Assembly (NCBI GenBank): GCA_005881575.1 | Contig: VBCA01000008.1 | Coordinates: 38,717-102,716 of the forward strand | From: Betaproteobacteria bacterium | GTDB lineage: Bacteria; Pseudomonadota; Gammaproteobacteria; Burkholderiales; SG8-39 | Reading direction: 5' to 3' | DNA length: 64,000 nt | The notes under the pieces: generated by a model | Told to the model about the DNA's origin: nothing | The model's database searches: none | Seen by the model: only the letters and a program-made list of their open reading frames with translations | Part shown: positions 17,622-26,958 of the stretch, piece after piece | How the letters are laid out: each line of letters opens with the position of its first letter | Position numbering within the stretch: the first letter of the stretch is position 1 | Position numbers and translations under genes: made by a program

Positions 17622-18824
17622 ATGTTCTCCAATCGCAGCATATTCGCGGCGGCGCCGCTTGCCGTGGCCGCGTCGCTCGCCCAGGCGCAGATTTCCGACG
17701 GCGTGGTCAAGATCGGCGTGCTGTCCGATATGTCGAGTCTTTACTCGGACATCGGGGGAGGCGGATCGGTGGTAGCTGCGCGTATGGCGATCGCTGATTT
17801 TCCGACGAAGGGAATGAAAGTGGAGCTGCTTTCCGCCGATCACCTCAACAAGCCCGACGTCGGCTCGAGCATCGCGCGCCAGTGGTATGACGTCGACAAG
17901 GTCGACGTCATCGTCGACGTGCCGACCTCTTCGGTGGCGCTCGCCATCAACCAGGTCACGCGCGAGAAAGGCAAGGCCTTCCTCGTTTCAGGCGCGGCCT
18001 CATCGGACCTCACGGGCAAAGCGTGCTCGCCCAACACCATCCACTGGACCTACGACACCTGGATGCTCGCCAACGGAACGGGCAACGCGATCGTGAAGAC
18101 GGGCGGCGACAGTTGGTACTTCATCACCGCGGACTACGCCTTCGGACTTGCGCTTGAGCGCGATACCGAAGCGGTGGTGCTGAAGAACGGCGGCAAGGTA
18201 CTCGGAAAGGTGCGGCACCCCCTGAACGCGCAGGACTTCTCGTCGTTCCTCCTCCAGGCGCAGGCTTCCAAGGCGAAGATCATCGGTCTCGCCAACGCCG
18301 GCGGCGACACCACCAACGCGATCAAGCAAGCGGCCGAATTCGGTATCGTCAAAGGCGGTCAGAATCTCGCCGGCCTGCTGGTGTTCCTCTCTGACATCCA
18401 CGGCCTTGGACTGGACAAGGCACAAGGGCTGATCTTCACCGAGACTTTCTACTGGGACTTGAACGATCAGACCCGGGGGTTCGCCAGGCGCTTTGCCGCC
18501 GCCAACAGCGGCAAGTATCCGACCATGGTCCAGGCCGGCGTGTACTCGGCGATCACGCACTACCTCAAGGCGGTGACGGCGCTGAAGGGGGACGACGGCA
18601 CCAAGGTGATCGCCAAGATGAAGGAGCTCCCGACCGACGATCCGCTGTTCGGCAAAGGCACGGTGCGCATCGACGGCCGCGCGCTTCATCCGGCCTACCT
18701 GGTCGAAGTGAAGAAACCCTCGGAGTCCAAAGGACCCTACGACTACTACAAGATCCGCGCGACCATCCCTGCCGATCAGGCTTTCCGGCCGCTGAGCGAA
18801 GGCGGCTGCCCGCTGGTGAAATAG
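17622..18824 (+). CDS. ABC transporter periplasmic substrate-binding protein (LivJ/LivK-like)
   Basis: Exported type I periplasmic binding protein of 400 aa. A signal peptide (MFSNRSIFAAAPLAVAASL, cleavage after AQA) precedes the Peripla_BP_6 domain (VVKIGVLSDMSSLYSDIGG...). It is preceded by a good Shine-Dalgarno (gaggag, 17612-17617). It presents substrate to the LivHM-LivGF complex. The family includes binders of branched-chain amino acids, amides, urea and aromatic acids, so the ligand is uncertain. Confidence 0.93.
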   Translation: MFSNRSIFAAAPLAVAASLAQAQISDGVVKIGVLSDMSSLYSDIGGGGSVVAARMAIADFPTKGMKVELLSADHLNKPDVGSSIARQWYDVDKVDVIVDVPTSSVALAINQVTREKGKAFLVSGAASSDLTGKACSPNTIHWTYDTWMLANGTGNAIVKTGGDSWYFITADYAFGLALERDTEAVVLKNGGKVLGKVRHPLNAQDFSSFLLQAQASKAKIIGLANAGGDTTNAIKQAAEFGIVKGGQNLAGLLVFLSDIHGLGLDKAQGLIFTETFYWDLNDQTRGFARRFAAANSGKYPTMVQAGVYSAITHYLKAVTALKGDDGTKVIAKMKELPTDDPLFGKGTVRIDGRALHPAYLVEVKKPSESKGPYDYYKIRATIPADQAFRPLSEGGCPLVK

Positions 18825-18851
18825 GGCAGAGCGGACGCTGAAGCGCCGCTC

Positions 18852-19736
18852 ATGGAAATCTTCGGGATCCCGACCCAGGCGCTGTTCGGGCAGTTGCTGA
18901 TCGGGCTGATCAACGGCTCGTTCTACGCGCTGCTCTCGCTCGGGCTCGCGGTGATTTTCGGGCTGCTCAACATCATCAACTTCACCCACGGCGCCCAGTA
19001 CATGATGGGCGCGTTCTGCGCTTATTTCCTGCTCACGAAGCTCGGAATCGGTTACTGGTGGGCGCTCGCGGTCACACCGCTCGCGGTCGGAATCATCGGC
19101 ATGGTCATCGAGCGGCTGATGCTCGCGAGGCTCTACAAGCTCGACCACCTGTACGGCCTCTTGCTCACGTTCGGCCTCGCGCTCATCATCCAGGGGCTGT
19201 TCCGCAACGAATACGGCACCTCGGGAATTCCCTATGCCCTGCCGCAGGAGCTCGCGGGCGGGCACAACCTCGGTTTCATGTTCCTGCCGAACTACCGAGC
19301 ATGGGTCATCCTCGCCTCGATCGTCGTGTGCCTCGCGACCTGGTTCATGATCGAGAAGACCCGGCTGGGCGCGTACCTACGCGCGGCGACCGAGAACCCG
19401 CAGCTGGTGCAGGCTTTCGGCATCAACGTCCCGAGAATGATCACACTCACCTACGGTTTCGGCGTCGCCCTTGCCGCGTTCGCGGGCGTGATGGCGGCGC
19501 CGATCTACCAGGTCAATCCGCTCATGGGGGCGGATCTCATCATCGTCGTCTTTGCGGTGGTGGTGATCGGAGGCATGGGCTCGATCATGGGATCGATCGT
19601 GACCGGCTTTGCGCTCGGGCTGATCGAGGGCCTGACCAAGGTGTTCTATCCCGAGGCGTCGAACACGGTGATCTTCATCATCATGGCGATCGTGCTGATG
19701 ATCAAGCCGGCGGGTCTCTTCGGCACGCAGCGCTGA
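18852..19736 (+). CDS. livH: ABC transporter permease, LivH family
   Basis: Inner-membrane permease of 294 aa with about eight hydrophobic helices. The motifs GLINGSFYALLSLGLAVIFG near the N-terminus and MGADLIIVVFAVVVIGGMGS near the C-terminus are diagnostic for LivH. It starts 27 bp after the binding-protein gene and precedes livM by 15 bp, so it belongs to the same operon. Confidence 0.94.
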   Translation: MEIFGIPTQALFGQLLIGLINGSFYALLSLGLAVIFGLLNIINFTHGAQYMMGAFCAYFLLTKLGIGYWWALAVTPLAVGIIGMVIERLMLARLYKLDHLYGLLLTFGLALIIQGLFRNEYGTSGIPYALPQELAGGHNLGFMFLPNYRAWVILASIVVCLATWFMIEKTRLGAYLRAATENPQLVQAFGINVPRMITLTYGFGVALAAFAGVMAAPIYQVNPLMGADLIIVVFAVVVIGGMGSIMGSIVTGFALGLIEGLTKVFYPEASNTVIFIIMAIVLMIKPAGLFGTQR

Positions 19737-19751
19737 GGGTGTTCTAGGATC

Positions 19752-20711
19752 ATGTCGGCCGTGCACGAACTTGCACCGCGCGCCGGCGGGTTTGCGCATC
19801 AGCGCATCGCCGCCGCGGTGATGATCGCGTTCTTTGCGCTAGCGCCGCTCGTCGCGTATCCGGTGTTCCTCATGAAGGTGATGTGCTTCGCGCTCTTCGC
19901 CTGCGCCTTCAACCTCCTGATCGGCTACGGGGGTCTCTTGTCCTTCGGGCACGCGATGTTCCTCGGAACTGCAGGTTACGCTTCCGCGCACGCCGCCAAG
20001 GTGTGGGGCTTCCCGCCCGAGTTCGCGATCCTCTTCGGTACGGCGTGTTCCGCGCTGCTCGGCCTCGTGACCGGCCTGCTCGCGATCCGCCGGCAGGGCA
20101 TCTACTTCGCGATGATCACGCTCGCGCTCGCGCAGATGGTGTACTTCTTCTACCTGCAGGCGCCGTTCACGGGCGGCGAGGACGGCATCCAGGCCGTGCC
20201 GCGTGGCAAGCTCTTCGGCCTGCTCGACCTCGACAGCGTGTGGGCGATGTATGCGCTGGTGTTCGCGGTGTTCGTCGGCGGATTTCTTCTCATCCATCGC
20301 GCGGTGCACTCGCCCTTCGGGCAGGTGCTGAAAGCGATCCGCGAAAACGAGGCGAGGGCACTCTCGCTCGGCTACGACGTCAACCGCTACAAGCTGCTCG
20401 CCTACGTGCTATCGGCGACGCTCGCGGGACTCGCCGGAGCGACCAAGGTGCTGGTGTTCGAGCTCGCTTCGCTCACCGACGCGCACTGGACCATGTCGGG
20501 CGAGGTGGTGCTGATGGTGCTGCTCGGCGGGCTCGGGACCGTGTTCGGGCCGGTGGTGGGCGCCCTTATCATCATTTCGATGGAGAACTACCTCGCGCAG
20601 ATCGGCTCCTGGGTGACAGTCGTCCAGGGCGTGATCTTCGTGATCTGCGTTCTCACTTTCCGCCGCGGCGTGATCGGCGAGCTGGGGAGGCTGATCGGGA
20701 AGCCTCTGTAG
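19752..20711 (+). CDS. livM: ABC transporter permease, LivM family
   Basis: Inner-membrane permease of 319 aa, partner of LivH. The family signatures are NLLIGYGGLLSFGHAMFLG near residue 60 and the coupling region AIRENEARALSLGYDVNRYKL, with EVVLMVLLGGLGTVFGPVVGA towards the C-terminus. It is the last gene of the importer operon and is followed by a hairpin at 20739-20755. Confidence 0.94.
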   Translation: MSAVHELAPRAGGFAHQRIAAAVMIAFFALAPLVAYPVFLMKVMCFALFACAFNLLIGYGGLLSFGHAMFLGTAGYASAHAAKVWGFPPEFAILFGTACSALLGLVTGLLAIRRQGIYFAMITLALAQMVYFFYLQAPFTGGEDGIQAVPRGKLFGLLDLDSVWAMYALVFAVFVGGFLLIHRAVHSPFGQVLKAIRENEARALSLGYDVNRYKLLAYVLSATLAGLAGATKVLVFELASLTDAHWTMSGEVVLMVLLGGLGTVFGPVVGALIIISMENYLAQIGSWVTVVQGVIFVICVLTFRRGVIGELGRLIGKPL

Positions 20712-20738
20712 GAATCAAGCTTTCCCCCGCTCGCTGGC

Positions 20739-20755
20739 CCACGCAGTCCGCGTGG
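20739..20755. terminator. Hairpin between convergent livM and the DUF5666 gene
   Basis: Perfect 6-bp stem CCACGC/GCGTGG with a 5-nt loop, in the 50-bp gap between the ends of two convergent genes. There is no clear T tract, so factor-independent termination is not assured. Confidence 0.45.
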
Positions 20756-20761
20756 ATGTCG

Positions 20762-21805
20762 TCAGCTTGGAGGCGGTGGCGTGAACTTCTTCACCTCTTT
20801 GGCGAGCAGCGAACCGTCGGCCTGTTTGATGACTTCGGCGAAGGCGAAGTCCCCTACCTTGAGATCGGCGAGACTCTGGAAGCCGCTCCCTTCGAACTCG
20901 GTCCTGGCGTCGGTGATGATCTTGGTATCGCCGATGGTGAGGGTGTTGGCGTCCACCGCCGTGACCTTGCCGGACACGTGCATCTCCTCCTCGGGCTCGT
21001 CCTCGCGCTGCAGCACGCGGATGCGCGTGGCGTTGATGCTCTTGTCGGACTGGACGGTGCCGCGGACCAGCAGTTGATCGCCGACCATGAGGTCGGCCAG
21101 CGCGAGAGTGGTGTCGCCTTTCACGATCACGGTGGCAGAGCTGACGTTGACCGTTAGACCGCCTACGCTCAGCGTGCTCCCGGTTATCTGCGTGAGTGTG
21201 CCGACGAAGGCGGTGCGGTCGGCATCGTTCCTGTCCTCGATGCGGATTTCGTTGGCGGTGACGGTGCCATCGGCGTTCAGGGTGCCCTCGACCTCGACCG
21301 GCGTGCCTAGCGTGAGGTCGGCGAAGGTCGCAGCAGCATCCTCCTCCTTCCTGATCGTTGTGGCGTCGGTCACGGCCACCTTGCGGCCCGCGACGGTGAG
21401 CACCTTGCCGTCGATAGCGTCGACGGTGCCTTCGAATTCGGTCTCGGTTTGCTCGTTTTGCTCGGTGACGCTGGTGCCCGAAAGACTGAGCGTCAGGTGC
21501 CGGAACTCTCCCGGGACCACCGGCGCCGTAGCCAAGTTTGCGTTCCGGCCCCCGCCGCTGAAATGCAGGACGGTCGCACCTTTTGGCACGTTGGCCAGGA
21601 CAAAACCGCCGGTTGTGTCGGTGGTAGTGGCGGCGCTGCTGCTCGGCACCTCGACGAGCATGCTCTGCGACCCGCTGCCCATTACGGCGCCCTGGAAAAC
21701 GCCGCTGCCGCTCGAAGCCGGCATGTCAGTTTGATCGCTGGACATGCCGCACGCCGCGACCAGCACCACTGTCAGAACGCTTAGCGATCTCGTGGGAATC
21801 TGCAT
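20762..21805 (-). CDS. Lipoprotein with DUF5666 repeats
   Basis: 347-aa exported protein. The signal peptide ends in a lipobox (VLVAAC), followed by a short Ser/Gly-rich stretch and a carboxypeptidase-regulatory-like beta domain (GGFVLANVPKGATVLHF). Then come three beta-rich DUF5666 units (about residues 125-195, 200-265 and 275-340), each with the pattern VxGTVxxIDGxTLTVGGxxVxV...LKVGDxVEVEG. It carries a very strong Shine-Dalgarno (AAGGAGG, about 6 nt before the ATG). Molecular function is unknown; it is a cell-surface or periplasmic beta-protein. Confidence 0.85.
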   Translation of the reverse strand: MQIPTRSLSVLTVVLVAACGMSSDQTDMPASSGSGVFQGAVMGSGSQSMLVEVPSSSAATTTDTTGGFVLANVPKGATVLHFSGGGRNANLATAPVVPGEFRHLTLSLSGTSVTEQNEQTETEFEGTVDAIDGKVLTVAGRKVAVTDATTIRKEEDAAATFADLTLGTPVEVEGTLNADGTVTANEIRIEDRNDADRTAFVGTLTQITGSTLSVGGLTVNVSSATVIVKGDTTLALADLMVGDQLLVRGTVQSDKSINATRIRVLQREDEPEEEMHVSGKVTAVDANTLTIGDTKIITDARTEFEGSGFQSLADLKVGDFAFAEVIKQADGSLLAKEVKKFTPPPPS

Positions 21806-22085
21806 GGGTTGCCTCCTTAGGTGATCAGGCCCGATCCCAGAGCTGCGGACAGAGGCCGCCTTGGTATACGTGTAACGAAGGCGACGTATTCCTAAACTCC
21901 GGGGAAGCCAGCTAATAAGCCAAGACCCGCCCCCGCTTTGTCGCTTCTAGGCGACAGTCTGGGGGAATCGCGCACAAGATTTGAGCAATCCGTCCGAACA
22001 CTCCGTTTCTCGCAGAACGCGGGCGGAAACCCTGCAAGGTATACACAGGCTATGCACAGATTTTGTGGATAAGCCTGAAACAGGA
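21806..22085. other. Intergenic region with DnaA-box cluster and hairpin
   Basis: 280 bp between the 5' end of the DUF5666 gene and the 3' end of the minus-strand CoA-transferase. It contains a stem-loop at 21930-21965 (inner stem TGTCGC/GCGACA plus CCCCC/GGGGG), which could terminate the CoA-transferase transcript, and three closely packed DnaA-box-like nonamers at 22039-22072, listed separately. Confidence 0.6.
22039..22072. promoter_or_regulatory. Cluster of three DnaA boxes
   Basis: A perfect TTATCCACA box on the minus strand (22072-22064) sits next to two plus-strand near-boxes, GTATACACA (22039-22047) and CTATGCACA (22050-22058), each one mismatch from TTATNCACA. Three boxes within 34 bp are not expected by chance in high-GC DNA. 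dnaA, dnaN or gidA are not in the window, so this is more likely a secondary DnaA-binding or regulatory site than oriC. Confidence 0.55.
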
Positions 22086-23309
22086 CTAGATGATTTTTTG
22101 CGCCGCGAGCTGATCGAGCTCTTCGCGGCGCATCCCCAGCAGATCGCCGAGCACTTCGCGCGTATGCTGCCCGAGGACCGGTGGAGGCAGCTCGTACTCG
22201 ACGGGCGTTTCCGAGAATCGCATCGGGCTCGCGACCGTCGGAGAGGGCACGCCCGCCTGGTGCGGAATTTCGATTTTCAGTCTGCGGTGCTGCACCTGCG
22301 GATCTTCGAATACCTGCCGGTAATCGTTGATCGGACCGCACGGAACGTTTGCGGCCTCGAGCTCGGTGAGCCATCGCGCGCCCGGTCGCTCGCGGAGTAT
22401 TTCTCGCAGCAGAGGGATGAGGGTCGCGCGATTCGTGATGCGCCCGGGCATGGTGGCGTAACGCGGATCGCCGGCAAGCTCCGGCCGGCCCGCGACCCTG
22501 CAGAAGCTCGCGAATTGGCTGTCGTTGCCGACCGCGAGGATGAGGTGGCCGTCGGCGGTGGCGAACACTTCGTAGGGCACGACGTTCGCGTGCGCGTTGC
22601 CGTAGCGTCCCGGGATCTTTCCCGAAGTGAAGTAGTTCAGGATCTGGTTTGCGCCGAAGGCGACGACGGCGTCGAACAAGGCGAGGTCGATGTACTGCCC
22701 GACGCCGGTGCGCTCGCGGTGCGCGATCGCCGCCGTGACGGCGAGGCTCGCGTACATCCCGGCGAGGACGTCGGTGACGGCGATGCCGACTTTCTGCGGA
22801 CCGCCTCCTGGCTCGCCGTCGCGCTCGCCGGTGATGCTCATGAGGCCACCCATGCCCTGGAAGATGAAGTCGTAGCCGGGGCGGTGCGCGCTCGGGCCGG
22901 ACTGGCCGAACCCGGTGATCGAGCAGTAGACGATGCGCGGATTGATTTTCTTCAGATCGTCGTAGGCGAGGCCGTATTTCGCGAGACCGCCGACCTTGTA
23001 GTTCTCGAGCAGCACGTCGCACTTCGCCGCGAGCGCGAGCGCGATGCGCTGGCCCTCGGGCTTCGCGATGTCGAGCGTCACCGACTTCTTGCCGCGGTTC
23101 ACCGAGAGGAAGTACGCCGACTCGCGCGTCTCTCCGCCGTCCTTGTCCTTGAGGAAAGGGGGGCCCCAGCTGCGCGTGTCGTCGCCCACCCCGGGGCGCT
23201 CGATCTTGAGCACTTCCGCCCCGAGATCGGCGAGATTCTGCGATGCCCAGGGGCCGGCGAGAACACGCGAGAGATCCAGAACGCGTATGTGGGAGAGCGG
23301 GCGCGGCAT
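22086..23309 (-). CDS. CaiB/BaiF family CoA-transferase
   Basis: Class III CoA-transferase of about 407 aa that moves CoA between carboxylic acids. It starts MPRPLSHIRVLDLSRVLAGPW (ATG at 23309), the standard N-terminus; a longer frame to 23402 has no homology. The family motifs are NLADLGAEVLKIERP, SVNRGKKSVTLD and ITGFGQSGPSAHRPGYDF, and the likely catalytic Asp is in VTDVLAGMYAS. The C-terminus LGQHTREVLGDLLG is typical. It is divergent from etfBA, suggesting a role in acyl-CoA catabolism; the substrate is not determinable. Confidence 0.92.
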   Translation of the reverse strand: MPRPLSHIRVLDLSRVLAGPWASQNLADLGAEVLKIERPGVGDDTRSWGPPFLKDKDGGETRESAYFLSVNRGKKSVTLDIAKPEGQRIALALAAKCDVLLENYKVGGLAKYGLAYDDLKKINPRIVYCSITGFGQSGPSAHRPGYDFIFQGMGGLMSITGERDGEPGGGPQKVGIAVTDVLAGMYASLAVTAAIAHRERTGVGQYIDLALFDAVVAFGANQILNYFTSGKIPGRYGNAHANVVPYEVFATADGHLILAVGNDSQFASFCRVAGRPELAGDPRYATMPGRITNRATLIPLLREILRERPGARWLTELEAANVPCGPINDYRQVFEDPQVQHRRLKIEIPHQAGVPSPTVASPMRFSETPVEYELPPPVLGQHTREVLGDLLGMRREELDQLAAQKII

Positions 23310-23414
23310 GGCGGGAGCGATCGCGAACCGGCCGATTATATCGGTGAGCGCCGGGAGCTGGGGCGCTGCGCGCCATGGCTTATAATCCGCCTGTATTTCC
23401 ACGAGAGGCGGTGA

Positions 23415-24167
23415 ATGAAAATCCTGGTCGCGGTCAAGCGCGTCGTCGATTTCAACGTCAAGGTGCGCGTCAAGGGCGACGGCTCGGGCGTCGAGACGTC
23501 CAACGTCAAGATGTCGATGAATCCCTTCGACGAAATCGCGGTCGAGGAAGCGATACGCCTGAAGGAAGCCGGGACCGCGTCCGAGATCGTCGCGGTATCT
23601 TGCGGTTTGCAGGCCAGCCAGGAGACCCTGCGCACGGCCCTCGCGCTCGGCGCCGACCGCGCGATCCTCGTCGAGACCGGGGTGGAGCTGCAGCCGCTCG
23701 CGGTCGCCAAGCTCCTGCGCGCGATCGTGGAAAAGGAGAATCCGGCGATCGTCATCCTCGGCAAGCAGGCGATCGACGACGACTGCAACCAGACAGGCCA
23801 GATGCTCGCGGCGCTGCTCGGCTGGCCGCAGGCGACCTTCGCTTCGAAAGTGAAAATCTCGGACGGCAGGGCCGAGGTGACGCGCGAGGTGGACGGAGGC
23901 CTGGAAACGATCTCGATCAAGATGCCGGCCGTGGTGACCACCGACCTGCGCCTGAACGAGCCGCGCTACGTCACGCTGCCCAACATCATGAAGGCGAAGA
24001 AGAAGCCCCTCGAAGTGCTGAAACCCGACGCGCTCGGCGTCGACATCGCGCCGCGGCTCAGGACCCTGAAGGTGGAGGAGCCTTCCAAGCGCAAGGCAGG
24101 AGCCAAGGTGCCCGACGCGAGGACCCTAGTCGCGAAGCTTCGCAACGAAGCCAAGGTGATTGCATGA
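23415..24167 (+). CDS. etfB: Electron transfer flavoprotein beta subunit
   Basis: 250-aa subunit of the FAD/AMP-containing heterodimer that accepts electrons from acyl-CoA dehydrogenases. It starts [19 protein letters not shown], and the signature [17 protein letters not shown] lies near residue 190. A TATAAT at 23381-23386 and a GAGAGGCGG Shine-Dalgarno precede the ATG. Its stop overlaps the etfA start (ATGA), so the two are translationally coupled. Confidence 0.96.
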   Translation: MKILVAVKRVVDFNVKVRVKGDGSGVETSNVKMSMNPFDEIAVEEAIRLKEAGTASEIVAVSCGLQASQETLRTALALGADRAILVETGVELQPLAVAKLLRAIVEKENPAIVILGKQAIDDDCNQTGQMLAALLGWPQATFASKVKISDGRAEVTREVDGGLETISIKMPAVVTTDLRLNEPRYVTLPNIMKAKKKPLEVLKPDALGVDIAPRLRTLKVEEPSKRKAGAKVPDARTLVAKLRNEAKVIA

Positions 24168-25108
24168 GCGTGCTCGTCGTCGCGGAGCACGACAACCAAT
24201 CGGTCAAGTCGGCGACGCTCAATACCGTCGCCGCCGCGGCCCAGATAGCAAAAAGCGTCGGCGGCGATGTCATCATCCTCGTCGCCGGCTCGAACTGCGG
24301 CGCGGCGGCCGAAGCGGCCGCCGCGGTCGCGGGCGTCAAAAAGGTCCTCTCGGTCGATGCGCCGCATTACCAGGACCAGCTTGCGGAAAACATGGCGCCG
24401 CTGGTGGGAGGCCTCGCCGGCGGGTATACGCACGTTCTCTTGCCGGCGAATTCCTTCGGAAAGAATCTCGCGCCGCGCATCGCGGCGCTGCTCGATCTCG
24501 CGCAGATCTCCGACATCGTCGCGGTCGTGAGCGCCGACACTTTCGTTCGTCCGATCTATGCCGGCAACGCCCTCGCAACCGTGCAATCGAAGGACAGGAT
24601 CAAGATCATCACCGTGCGCACGACGGGTTTCGACGCGGTTTCCGCAAGCGGCGGCTCGGACGCAGTGGAAGCTCTCCAGGCTGGCGCGGATGCTGGCCTG
24701 TCGTCGCTCGTCGGCCGCGCGCTCACCAAGTCGGAGCGCCCCGAGCTGACTTCCGCGCGCGTAGTGGTGTCGGGCGGGCGCGGCATGGGCTCGGGGGACA
24801 ACTTCAAGATCCTGGAACCGCTCGCCGACAAGCTGGGCGCGGCGATGGGAGCTTCGCGTGCCGCAGTGGACGCGGGGTTCGTGCCGAACGACTGGCAGGT
24901 CGGGCAGACCGGCAAGATCGTTGCGCCGGAGCTCTACATCGCCGTGGGCATCTCCGGCGCGATCCAGCACCTAGCGGGCATGAAGGACAGCCGCGTCATC
25001 GTCGCCATCAACAAGGACGAGGAAGCGCCTATATTCCAGGTGGCGGACTACGGGATCGTGGGAGACCTGTTCCAAATCGTTCCGGAATTGGTGAAAGAGC
25101 TGGGATAA
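24164..25108 (+). CDS. etfA: Electron transfer flavoprotein alpha subunit
   Basis: 314-aa FAD-binding partner of EtfB, starting [11 protein letters not shown]. The C-terminal FAD domain carries [38 protein letters not shown] and [16 protein letters not shown], the ETF-alpha signature. A much longer open frame covers etfB antisense-like sequence and is not coding upstream of 24164. The acyl-CoA dehydrogenase gene follows by 21 bp. Confidence 0.96.
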   Translation: MSVLVVAEHDNQSVKSATLNTVAAAAQIAKSVGGDVIILVAGSNCGAAAEAAAAVAGVKKVLSVDAPHYQDQLAENMAPLVGGLAGGYTHVLLPANSFGKNLAPRIAALLDLAQISDIVAVVSADTFVRPIYAGNALATVQSKDRIKIITVRTTGFDAVSASGGSDAVEALQAGADAGLSSLVGRALTKSERPELTSARVVVSGGRGMGSGDNFKILEPLADKLGAAMGASRAAVDAGFVPNDWQVGQTGKIVAPELYIAVGISGAIQHLAGMKDSRVIVAINKDEEAPIFQVADYGIVGDLFQIVPELVKELG

Positions 25109-25129
25109 ACGGTTTTTACAGAGGCACCT

Positions 25130-26911
25130 ATGAGCGAATACAAGGCACCGCTTCGCGACATGCACTTCGTGCTGCAGGAATTGGCCGGCCTGGCCGAGGT
25201 CGCGAAGCTGCCCGGCTTGGAGGAGATCAACGCCGAACTCGTCGACCAGATCCTCGAGGAAAGCGCGAAGTTCGCAAGCGGCGTGCTCTCGCCGCTCAAC
25301 AAGCCCGCCGACAAGGAGGGCTCGAAGTGGGACAAGGGCAGGGTCACCACGCCCGCGGGCTTCAAGGAGGCGTATCGGCAGTTCGTGGAAGGCGGGTGGA
25401 ACGCGCTGCAGGCGCCCGCCGAGCACGGCGGACAGGGGCTGCCCAAGATCGTCTCGACGCCCGTCGTCGAGATGTGGAAATCGGCGAACCTCTCTTTCTC
25501 GCTCGTCACGATGCTCACCGCGGGGGCAGTCGAGGCATTGATCCTGCGCGGTACCGAGGAACAGAAAAAGCGATACCTCCCGAAAATGATCGAGGGCAGC
25601 TGGACCGGCACCATGAATCTCACCGAGCCGCAGGCGGGCTCCGATCTGGCGCTCGTTCGCACCAAGGCGGTCCGCGAGGGTGATCATTACCGCGTCTCGG
25701 GACAGAAGATCTTCATCACCTACGGCGAGCACGATCTGGCGGAGAACATCATCCATCTCGTGCTCGCGCGCGTGGAGGGCGCGCCCGAGGGCGTGCGCGG
25801 CATCTCGCTGTTCCTCGTGCCGAAGTTCCTGGTGAACGCCGACGGCTCGCCGGGGCAGAGGAACGAGGTGCAGTGCGCCTCGATCGAGCACAAGCTCGGC
25901 ATCCACGCGAGCCCGACTGCCGTCCTCGTATACGAAAACGCGGTCGGCTACCTGGTCGGCGAGGAGAATCGCGGCCTGGAATACATGTTCATCATGATGA
26001 ATCTCGCGCGATTCGCGGTGGGCATGGAAGGCCTTGCGATCTCCGAGCGCGCCTACCAGCAGGCGCTCGCCTATGCGAAAGAGCGCGTCCAGAGCCGCGA
26101 CGTCGCGGGCGGCGGCAAGGCGGTGACCATCATCCACCACCCCGACGTGCGCCGCATGCTGATGAGCATGAAGTCCCAGACCGAGGCGATGCGCGCGCTG
26201 GGCTACGTCGTCGCGGCGGCGGTGGACAAGTCGCTGAAGCACCCTGACAAGGAAGAGCGCGCGCGCAACCAGGCTTTCGTCGACCTCATGATCCCGATCG
26301 TGAAGGGCTGGTTCACCGAGACCGGCATCGACGTGGCGTCGACCGGTATCCAGGTGCACGGAGGCATGGGCTTCATCGAGGAGACCGGCGCGGCGCAGCA
26401 CCTGCGCGACGCGAGGATCACGACGATCTACGAGGGCACGACCGGCATCCAGGCGAACGACCTCATCGGCCGCAAGGTCGCGCGCGAGGGCGGTGCGACC
26501 GCGAAGGAGGTGATCCGGGTGATGCGCGCGGTGGAAGCGGAGCTCGGCAAGGCGGCCGGGGAGGACATGGCGGCGACCCGCGAGGCTTTTTCAGCGGCGC
26601 TGACCGCGGCCGAGGAATGCGTCTCCTGGATGGTCATCGCCTACGGCAACGACATCAAGGCGGCGCATGCCGGTGCCGTCCCCTTCCTGAAGCTCATGGG
26701 CATCGTGTGCGGCGGCTGGCAGATGGCGCGCGCCGCGCTCGTTGCGCGCCAGCGGCTCTCCGAGGGAAAGGGCGACAAGTCCTTCTACGAGGCGAAAATC
26801 AAGACCGCGCGCTTCTACGCCGATCACGTCCTCACACAGGCGCCCGGGCTGCGGAACACGATCGTGCACGGAGCGGCGGGGGTGATGGCGCTGTCGGAGG
26901 ATCAGTTCTGA
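25130..26911 (+). CDS. Acyl-CoA dehydrogenase, long form (DmdC/FadE-like)
   Basis: 593-aa flavoenzyme that introduces a trans-2 double bond into an acyl-CoA and passes electrons to EtfAB. It has an N-terminal extension domain, then the ACAD core (MNLTEPQAGSDLALVRTKA for FAD/substrate binding, GIQVHGGMGFIEETGAAQHLRDARI, base region IYEGTTGIQANDL), and the additional C-terminal helical domain typical of the 3-methylmercaptopropionyl-CoA dehydrogenase group. It is directly downstream of etfA. Substrate length and branching are uncertain. Confidence 0.92.
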   Translation: MSEYKAPLRDMHFVLQELAGLAEVAKLPGLEEINAELVDQILEESAKFASGVLSPLNKPADKEGSKWDKGRVTTPAGFKEAYRQFVEGGWNALQAPAEHGGQGLPKIVSTPVVEMWKSANLSFSLVTMLTAGAVEALILRGTEEQKKRYLPKMIEGSWTGTMNLTEPQAGSDLALVRTKAVREGDHYRVSGQKIFITYGEHDLAENIIHLVLARVEGAPEGVRGISLFLVPKFLVNADGSPGQRNEVQCASIEHKLGIHASPTAVLVYENAVGYLVGEENRGLEYMFIMMNLARFAVGMEGLAISERAYQQALAYAKERVQSRDVAGGGKAVTIIHHPDVRRMLMSMKSQTEAMRALGYVVAAAVDKSLKHPDKEERARNQAFVDLMIPIVKGWFTETGIDVASTGIQVHGGMGFIEETGAAQHLRDARITTIYEGTTGIQANDLIGRKVAREGGATAKEVIRVMRAVEAELGKAAGEDMAATREAFSAALTAAEECVSWMVIAYGNDIKAAHAGAVPFLKLMGIVCGGWQMARAALVARQRLSEGKGDKSFYEAKIKTARFYADHVLTQAPGLRNTIVHGAAGVMALSEDQF

Positions 26912-26958
26912 GCGCTCGTCCGACGCGCACGTACGGACGAATCGGCTTGCTCTAAAGC

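Noticed and set aside
22039..22072. Chromosomal replication origin
   Set aside because: Only three boxes, no adjacent AT-rich unwinding element and no dnaA/dnaN/gidA/parAB neighbours; kept only as a DnaA-box cluster.
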